Shown here one piece after another: positions 6,261 to 10,506 of a stretch of DNA of 10,506 nt (its first letter is position 1; each line of letters opens with the position of its first letter). A program made the translations under genes and the position numbers. Source of the stretch: Thermoplasmata archaeon (lineage in GTDB: Archaea; Thermoplasmatota; Thermoplasmata; Lutacidiplasmatales; UBA184); assembly GCA_030037035.1 (NCBI GenBank), contig JASHSA010000014.1:1-10506 (forward strand), in the 5' to 3' direction. Below the pieces are notes generated by a model. The model saw only the letters and a list, made by a program, of their open reading frames with translations, searched no databases and had not been told where the DNA came from.

Positions 6261-6698
6261 ATGGAGACGCTGCAGCGGCTGACGCGGCGCCAGCTCGAGG
6301 CGCTGCAGGTGATCGCCACGCGGCCGGTCGAGGGTCGCGGGGTCTCGTTGAACGCGATCGCCTCCGCGCTGGGGGTCCGTGCCCCGTCCGCGCTCGCCCA
6401 CCTCGGGCCGCTCGAGGAGCTCGGGCTCATCGTCCGCTCGCGCGGCAAGAGCGTCGTGACGCGGCGGGGCCGGGTCTGCCTCGACGAGTACCTGCGCCAT
6501 CACCGGGTCGCCGAGAGCCTGTTCGCCCGCGCGGGGCTGACGGCCGACGCGACCCACAGCGCCGCGCTCGAGGTCGATCTCGCGCTGAGCCACCGCACGG
6601 TGCAGGAGATCTGCGAGGCGGAAGGTCACCCGACGGTCTGCCCGCACGGCCAGCCGATCTCCCCCTGCTCCACGGCCGGGGTCGGAGGGCACCGATGA
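6261..6698 (+). CDS. DtxR/MntR-family metal-dependent transcriptional regulator
   Basis: This 145-residue protein is close to MntR in length and lacks the SH3-like third domain of DtxR. An N-terminal winged helix-turn-helix spans about 5-70, with helix-turn-helix SLNAIASALGVRAPSALAHL (29-48) and wing VRSRGKSVVTRRG. A dimerisation/metal domain follows, ending in the family hallmark HPTVCPHGQPI (123-133). By eye, candidate metal ligands are E13, H81, E85, H99 and D106. The position usually held by His (His106 in DtxR) appears to be L107, which may alter metal choice or affinity. When metal-loaded it should bind the dyad at 6209-6227 and repress the operon it heads. Its stop overlaps the next start (ATGA, 6695-6698). 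The ATG at 6261 is supported by the TATA-like spacing. Confidence 0.9.
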   Translation: METLQRLTRRQLEALQVIATRPVEGRGVSLNAIASALGVRAPSALAHLGPLEELGLIVRSRGKSVVTRRGRVCLDEYLRHHRVAESLFARAGLTADATHSAALEVDLALSHRTVQEICEAEGHPTVCPHGQPISPCSTAGVGGHR

Positions 6699-7732
6699 GC
6701 GCGGCGGGGAACGCCACGGCGACGCCGGCGGGGACCGCGCCGGGCCGGCCGGCCGCCCGGCCCGCCGCGGGCCGGACCGGGAAGGTCACGCTGGCGGTCC
6801 TGGCGGCGATCGTGGTCGCCACCGTCGGCGTCTGGGGCGGGGTCTACCACTTCGCGGTCGGCGCCACCCCGTGCGTCGGGGACACGTGCACGACGCCGGG
6901 GATCGTCAACGTCGTCGCCGCCGAGAACTTCTGGGGGAGCCTGGTCTCGCAGATCGGCGGGAGCCACGTCCACGTCACGAGCATCATCACCGACCCGAAC
7001 ACCGACCCGCACGAGTACGAATCGAACGACAGCGACGCGATCGCCATCGCGGACGCCCAGTACGTCATCGTCAACAACGTCGGCTACGACGACTGGTGCA
7101 CGTCGCTCGTCCACGCCGACGGCGACTCGAACCAGACGATCCTGAACGTCGGCGACAGCCTCGGCGTCAGCGTCACCGGCGGGATCCGCACCGGCAACCC
7201 GCACCTCTGGTACAACCCGACGTACGTGAACGAGACGGTGGCGTGGATGCTCCACAACCTGTCGACGATCGCGCCGAGGTACGCCGCCTACTTCACCCGG
7301 AACTACGAGAACCTGACCGCGTCGCTCGCCACGCTCTACGCGGAGGTCGGGATCATCCGTCACCACTTCGCGGGGACGGAGGTCTCGGCGACGGAGAGCA
7401 TCTTCGTCTACCTCGCGAACGCGACCGACCTCGACCTCGTCTCCCCGCCGGCGTTCATGGAGGCGATCGCCGAAGGGAACGACCCGCCGGACCCGAGCGT
7501 CGTCACGTTCCAGCAGCAGCTCGAGAGCGGGAACGTCAGCGTCCTCGTCTTCAACGCCCAGACGGTGACGCCGATCACCACCGAGATGAAGGAGATCGCC
7601 CAGGCGAACAACGTCACCGTGATGAGCGTCACCGAGACGATCGTGCCCCCGACGCAGACGTTCCAGGTCTGGATGGGCGGCGAGCTGGACGCGCTCTACG
7701 TCGCCCTGGACGCCCACGCGCTCGGAGAGTAG
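6695..7732 (+). CDS. TroA/ZnuA-family metal-binding protein of an ABC transporter (membrane-anchored; Mn or Fe likely)
   Basis: This 345-residue protein captures a divalent metal outside the cell for the permease encoded downstream. A 30-residue Ala/Pro/Arg-rich N-terminus precedes one hydrophobic helix (31-55). No lipobox is visible, so it is probably held by an uncleaved anchor. The binding domain starts at about 70. Family ligands appear as H106 in DPHEYE, H170 in NPHLWYNP, E234 in SATES and E314 in TETIVPP. Glu at the third site resembles Mn/Fe-binding members, whereas Zn-specific ZnuA usually has His there and a His-rich loop, which is absent here. C60 and C65 just outside the membrane could form a disulfide. 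Eight N-x-S/T sequons lie in the external part (N111, N146, N179, N188, N206, N242, N280, N306), suggesting N-glycosylation. The ATG overlaps the regulator stop and follows GGAGGG by 5 nt. Confidence 0.9.
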   Translation: MSAAGNATATPAGTAPGRPAARPAAGRTGKVTLAVLAAIVVATVGVWGGVYHFAVGATPCVGDTCTTPGIVNVVAAENFWGSLVSQIGGSHVHVTSIITDPNTDPHEYESNDSDAIAIADAQYVIVNNVGYDDWCTSLVHADGDSNQTILNVGDSLGVSVTGGIRTGNPHLWYNPTYVNETVAWMLHNLSTIAPRYAAYFTRNYENLTASLATLYAEVGIIRHHFAGTEVSATESIFVYLANATDLDLVSPPAFMEAIAEGNDPPDPSVVTFQQQLESGNVSVLVFNAQTVTPITTEMKEIAQANNVTVMSVTETIVPPTQTFQVWMGGELDALYVALDAHALGE

Positions 7733-7768
7733 GCGCCGGTCGCGGCGTCCGAGGAAGGTCACCGTCCC

Positions 7769-8569
7769 GTGTCGCCGGAGGTCGTCCGGGGGGACCACCT
7801 CGACGTCGCCTACCGGGGGACGCCGGTCTGGCGCGACGCCAACTTCGGCATCGGCCGCGGCGAGTTCGTCGCCGTCATCGGTCCGAACGGCGCCGGCAAG
7901 ACGACCCTCTTCCGGCTCCTGCTCGGCCTCGTCCGACCCGAGCGAGGGAGCCTCCGCGTCTTCGGCGAGGAGCCACGGAGGGGGAATCCGAAGATCGGCT
8001 ACGTCCCGCAGACGCACGTCGTCGACCGGGAGACGAACGTCGAGGCGGAGCAGCTCGTCCGGCTCGGCTTCTCCGGCCACCGGTGGAGGCCGAACCTGAC
8101 CCCGCGCAGCTGGCGCGCGGAGCGCGCGACGACCGACGAGGCGCTCGGCGCGGTCGGCGGCCTCGAGCTCGCGAAGAAGCCGCTCGGGGCGATGAGCGGC
8201 GGGGAGCTCCAGCGGATCTTCCTCGCGGAGGCGATCGTGGCCGGTCCGGAGATGCTCCTGTTGGACGAGCCGCTCGCCAACCTCGACCTGCGTCGCGCCC
8301 GCGAGCTGGTCGAGCTGGTCCACGGCCTCGTCCAGGCGAGGAACGTCACGACGCTGCTCGTCGCCCACGACATCAACCCGCTGATCCGCTGCCTCGACAA
8401 GGTCGTCTACATCGCCAACGGCCGCGTCGCGACCGGGCCGCCGGCCGAGGTCCTGACGACGCGGAGCCTCTCGCAGCTGTACGGCGTCCCGGTCGAGGTC
8501 CTCCGTGACTCCCGCGGGAACCTCGTCATCGTCGGCGGCGAGGACTCGCACCCGGATCCGGCCGCATGA
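7769..8569 (+). CDS. ABC transporter ATPase for metal uptake (ZnuC/MntB-like)
   Basis: This 266-residue ATPase powers the metal transporter from the cytoplasmic face. All nucleotide-binding elements are intact: Walker A GPNGAGKTT (38-46), Q-loop Q81 in GYVPQ, signature MSGGELQR (142-149), Walker B MLLLDEP (162-168) with catalytic E167, D-loop NLD (171-173) and switch H200 in LLVAHD. The VPQ Q-loop and the C-terminal MYG-like segment (SQLYGVPVEV, 235-244) are typical of the zinc/manganese import branch. The start is a GTG at 7769, with a purine-rich GAGGAAGG (7751-7758) upstream; it lies 36 nt after the binding-protein stop. The end overlaps the permease start (ATGA, 8566-8569), indicating coupled translation. 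Confidence 0.95.
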   Translation: MSPEVVRGDHLDVAYRGTPVWRDANFGIGRGEFVAVIGPNGAGKTTLFRLLLGLVRPERGSLRVFGEEPRRGNPKIGYVPQTHVVDRETNVEAEQLVRLGFSGHRWRPNLTPRSWRAERATTDEALGAVGGLELAKKPLGAMSGGELQRIFLAEAIVAGPEMLLLDEPLANLDLRRARELVELVHGLVQARNVTTLLVAHDINPLIRCLDKVVYIANGRVATGPPAEVLTTRSLSQLYGVPVEVLRDSRGNLVIVGGEDSHPDPAA

Positions 8570-9618
8570 CGCACTTCCCGCACCTCCACTGGGTCTGGTG
8601 GAGCTGGAACCTCGTCTACGACCTGCGCTACATGCTCGCCTTCGAGTTCATGCGCGACCTCTTCGAGGCCGGCACGATGATCGCGATCGTCTCGGGGGTC
8701 GTCAGCTACCTCGTCGTGCTGCGCCGCTCGTCGTTCGCCGCGCACGCGCTCGGGCACGTCGGCTTCTCGGGGGCCGCCGGGGCGGTCCTCTTCGCCGTCA
8801 ACCCGTTCTACGGCCTCCTCGCGTTCACGACGGTCTCCGGCACCGGGATCGCCGTCCTCGGGAAGAACGCCTCGCACCGGGACGTGGAGATCGGCACGGT
8901 GCTCGCGTTCATGCTCGGGCTCGGGCTGCTGTTCCTCGGGCTCTACCAGGGCTACGCGACGGAGGCGTACTCGATCCTCTTCGGGCAGGTCGTCGGGATC
9001 TCCCCGGCGCAGGTGGCGTACACGTTCGAGGCGAGCGTCCCGGTCCTGGTCGCGCTGGCGCTCGTCTTCCGGCAGCTCGTCTTCGCCTCCCTGGACGAGG
9101 AGGTCGCGGAGGCGAAGGGGATGCCGACGATGCTCCTCGGGGTCGTCTTCATGCTCACCCTCGCCGTCGCGATCTCGATCGCGGTCACCGTCATCGGCGT
9201 GCTCCTCGTCTTCGCCCTGACCGTCACTCCGGCGGCGATCGCCGTCCGGCTCACGAAGCGGCCCCTCTACAGCGTGCTGCTCTCCGTCGGGGTCGCGCTG
9301 ACCGCGACCTGGGTGGGGAGCTTCGTCGCGTTCTACGAGGACTACGCGACGAGCTTCTTCATCGTCACGATCGTCTTCGCGATCTACATCGTGGTCCGCT
9401 CGATCCCGCTCCTGCGGCGGCTCGTCCGGTGGGTCGACGGGAGGGCACGGTCGTTCGCGAGCTCGGTCGCGCCGCCGCTGCGCCGTCTCTCCGGGCGCGT
9501 CAGCGGGCGCTCGCGCTCCGAGCCCTCCCCCGACGTGCTCCGCGGGGTCCCGGCGGCCGGTCGACCCGCCGCCCCGGAGCGACCGGCGCCCGCGTCGACG
9601 GACCCCGACGGCGCGTAA
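8566..9618 (+). CDS. ABC-3 family metal transporter permease (ZnuB/MntC-like)
   Basis: This 350-residue membrane protein has about eight hydrophobic segments between residues 34 and 285, as expected for ABC-3 permeases. Family features include the FxxHALGHVGFSGAAGA segment (57-73), the EIGTVLAFMLGLGLLFLG helix (108-125), the cytoplasmic coupling loop with DEEVAEAKGMP (177-187) and the VFALTVTPAAIAVRL helix (215-229). It forms the membrane channel for the metal delivered by the binding protein. An Arg-rich, then Pro/Ala-rich tail of about 65 residues (286-350) follows the last helix. It is probably cytoplasmic and disordered, and longer than the core family needs. The ATG at 8566 overlaps the ATPase stop and has no ribosome binding site of its own, so translation is likely coupled. 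It is the last gene of the operon. Confidence 0.93.
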   Translation: MTHFPHLHWVWWSWNLVYDLRYMLAFEFMRDLFEAGTMIAIVSGVVSYLVVLRRSSFAAHALGHVGFSGAAGAVLFAVNPFYGLLAFTTVSGTGIAVLGKNASHRDVEIGTVLAFMLGLGLLFLGLYQGYATEAYSILFGQVVGISPAQVAYTFEASVPVLVALALVFRQLVFASLDEEVAEAKGMPTMLLGVVFMLTLAVAISIAVTVIGVLLVFALTVTPAAIAVRLTKRPLYSVLLSVGVALTATWVGSFVAFYEDYATSFFIVTIVFAIYIVVRSIPLLRRLVRWVDGRARSFASSVAPPLRRLSGRVSGRSRSEPSPDVLRGVPAAGRPAAPERPAPASTDPDGA

Positions 9619-9684
9619 CGGGCGGGCGAAGACCCCGGCGGGTCCGACGCCGACCCGGCGTGCGAGCCGACCGGGGCCGCGTCG

Positions 9685-9694
9685 GACAAATACT
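9685..9694 (+). promoter_or_regulatory. TATA-like box upstream of sat
   Basis: GACAAATACT is the only AT-rich spot in the 145-nt gap between the permease and sat. It shares AAATACT with the box at 6234-6240. The heptamer (9688-9694) starts 29 nt before an ATG at 9717, close to the 27 nt seen at the regulator gene, so transcription is expected to begin near 9715-9717. An imperfect dyad, CTC-G-CCGCGG-T-GAG (9693-9706, 6 of 7 pairs), overlaps the box end and could be an operator. Confidence 0.42.
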
Positions 9695-9716
9695 CGCCGC
9701 GGTGAGCCGCGACACC

Positions 9717-9767
9717 ATGCGGGGCCCCCCTCCGGTCGCGAACCCCCGTTCCGGGAGCGTCCGGTGA
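9717..9767 (+). CDS. Possible 16-codon upstream ORF overlapping the sat start
   Basis: An ATG at the predicted transcription start opens a 16-codon frame (MRGPPPVANPRSGSVR) whose TGA overlaps the GTG start of sat as GTGA (9764-9767). If translated as a leaderless start, terminating ribosomes could re-initiate at sat, coupling the two. The peptide has no Cys or Met run that would suggest sulfur sensing by attenuation, and it is GC-rich sequence where open frames occur by chance. The placement, not the peptide, is the evidence. Confidence 0.25.
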   Translation: MRGPPPVANPRSGSVR

Positions 9768-10506
9768 TCCCGGTTCCCCACGGCGGCCGCCTGGTCGACC
9801 GTACGGTCCCCGAGCCGGAGCGGGCCCGTCGCGAGGCCGAGGTCGCCGACCTCCCCCAGGTCGTGCCGTTCGTCGACCAGCTGTACGACGCGGAGAAGAT
9901 CGCCCTCGGGGCGTACAGCCCGCTCGAGGGGTTCATGGGCCCCGCCGAGCTCGAGCCGGTCCTCGACCACGGACGGCTGGCGAACGACCTGCCGTGGCCG
10001 GTCCCGGTCTACTTTCCGGTGCCGGAAGGCCCGGGGTCGGAGGCCGTGGCGAAGCTCCGTGCGGGGGACGAGGTCGCCCTCCTGGACGGCGCCCGCCGAC
10101 CGGTCGCGCTGCTTGCGATCGACGAGCGGTTCCGTCTCGACCGTGCCGCCCTCGCACGCCGGACCTACGGCACCGAGGACCCCGCCCACCCGAACGTCGC
10201 CGACATCCTGCGGCACGGCGAGGTCGGCTGGAGCGGCCGGGTCCGGCTCCTCCGCCGGCTCGAGACGGTCGCGGGCCGCGTCGAGCCCTCCCCGGCGGAG
10301 ATGCGGGAGGAGTTCCGCCGGCTCGGGTGGAGGACCGTGGCGGCGTACCAGTGCCGTAACCCCCCGCACACTGCCCACGAGTACCTCCAGCGCGTCACGC
10401 TGGAGCGGGAGGAGATCGACGGGCTGCTCGTCCATCCGGTCGTCGGCCGGCTGAAGAAGGGCGACTACCGGCCCGAGGTGATCCTGGACGCGTACGACGC
10501 GCTGGT
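9764..10506 (+). CDS. sat: Sulfate adenylyltransferase (ATP sulfurylase), partial
   Basis: The first 247 codons are visible; the gene runs off the right edge. The enzyme makes adenylyl sulfate (APS) and pyrophosphate from ATP and sulfate, the entry step to sulfate reduction or assimilation; in sulfur oxidisers it can run in reverse. The N-terminus, IPVPHGGRLVDR (2-13), is typical of the bacterial/archaeal homo-oligomeric Sat family, as are the YSPLEGFMG segment (51-59) and the nucleotide-binding QCRNPPHTAHE (196-206), with R198, N199, H202 and H205 corresponding to the catalytic QxRNPxHxxHE motif. HPVVGRLKKGDYRPEV (224-239) follows in its usual place. The GTG at 9764 fits the family N-terminus, and no other start precedes it nearby in this frame. 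A weak GGGAG (9753-9757) lies upstream. Whether the pathway is assimilatory or dissimilatory depends on genes outside the window. Confidence 0.95.
   Translation, partial: MIPVPHGGRLVDRTVPEPERARREAEVADLPQVVPFVDQLYDAEKIALGAYSPLEGFMGPAELEPVLDHGRLANDLPWPVPVYFPVPEGPGSEAVAKLRAGDEVALLDGARRPVALLAIDERFRLDRAALARRTYGTEDPAHPNVADILRHGEVGWSGRVRLLRRLETVAGRVEPSPAEMREEFRRLGWRTVAAYQCRNPPHTAHEYLQRVTLEREEIDGLLVHPVVGRLKKGDYRPEVILDAYDAL

Noticed and set aside
6626..8551. 641-codon open frame on the minus strand
   Set aside because: It is antisense to the binding protein and ATPase, which are clear family members. The product is Asp/Arg/Val-rich with no recognisable domain.
9639..9657. Hairpin CGGGTC/GACCCG after the permease as a terminator
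   Set aside because: A 6-bp stem without a T-rich tract is expected by chance at this GC content and is not a typical archaeal terminator.
1..10506. tRNA, rRNA, CRISPR array, insertion sequence or prophage
   Set aside because: No cloverleaf-like or rRNA sequence, no regularly spaced repeats, and no transposase, integrase or phage-like protein was found on either strand.

Overview
This window is very GC-rich with strongly GC-ending codons. It reads most like a piece of an archaeal genome, plausibly a high-GC Thermoplasmata-like lineage; the lineage is an inference. The signs for Archaea are a free-standing two-finger C2H2 protein, an AAATACT (TATA-like) box 27-29 nt upstream of ATGs that lack a ribosome binding site, an N-terminally anchored solute-binding protein rich in N-glycosylation sequons, and an archaeal-style ATP sulfurylase N-terminus. 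No tRNA, rRNA, CRISPR array or insertion sequence was seen.

Layout, left to right. (1) 1-419, minus strand: the N-terminal part of a GNAT acetyltransferase that runs off the left edge. (2) 420-694: a non-coding divergent gap with a striking perfect 12-bp inverted repeat (541-594). (3) 695-2586, plus strand: two genes of unknown role, a multi-pass membrane protein with an internal duplication followed by a soluble alpha/alpha-toroid (prenyltransferase/squalene-cyclase-like) protein. (4) 2664-6118, minus strand, transcribed right to left: an NADP/F420-reductase-like Rossmann protein, an M13 (neprilysin-like) zinc metallopeptidase, a small four-helix membrane protein and, after a 112-nt gap with its own possible promoter, a two-C2H2-finger protein. 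(5) 6119-6260: a divergent control region with a DtxR-type operator and a TATA-like box that predicts a leaderless transcript. (6) 6261-9618, plus strand: a metal-uptake operon of DtxR-family regulator, TroA-family binding protein, ABC ATPase and ABC-3 permease, with ATGA overlaps at two of the three junctions. (7) 9619-9763: a promoter region with a possible 16-codon upstream ORF, followed by a sulfate adenylyltransferase gene (sat) cut by the right edge.

The clearest functional unit is the metal operon. The regulator is expected to sense a divalent metal and repress its own operon through the 19-bp dyad at 6209-6227. The binding protein captures the metal outside the membrane, the permease carries it across and the ATPase powers transport. 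The likely ligand set of the binding protein (His, His, Glu, Glu) and the DtxR-type regulator point to Mn(II) or Fe(II) rather than Zn(II). I see no compelling wholly new system. The most unusual items are the large inverted repeat, the apparently altered metal site of the regulator, and the small ORF overlapping the sat start.
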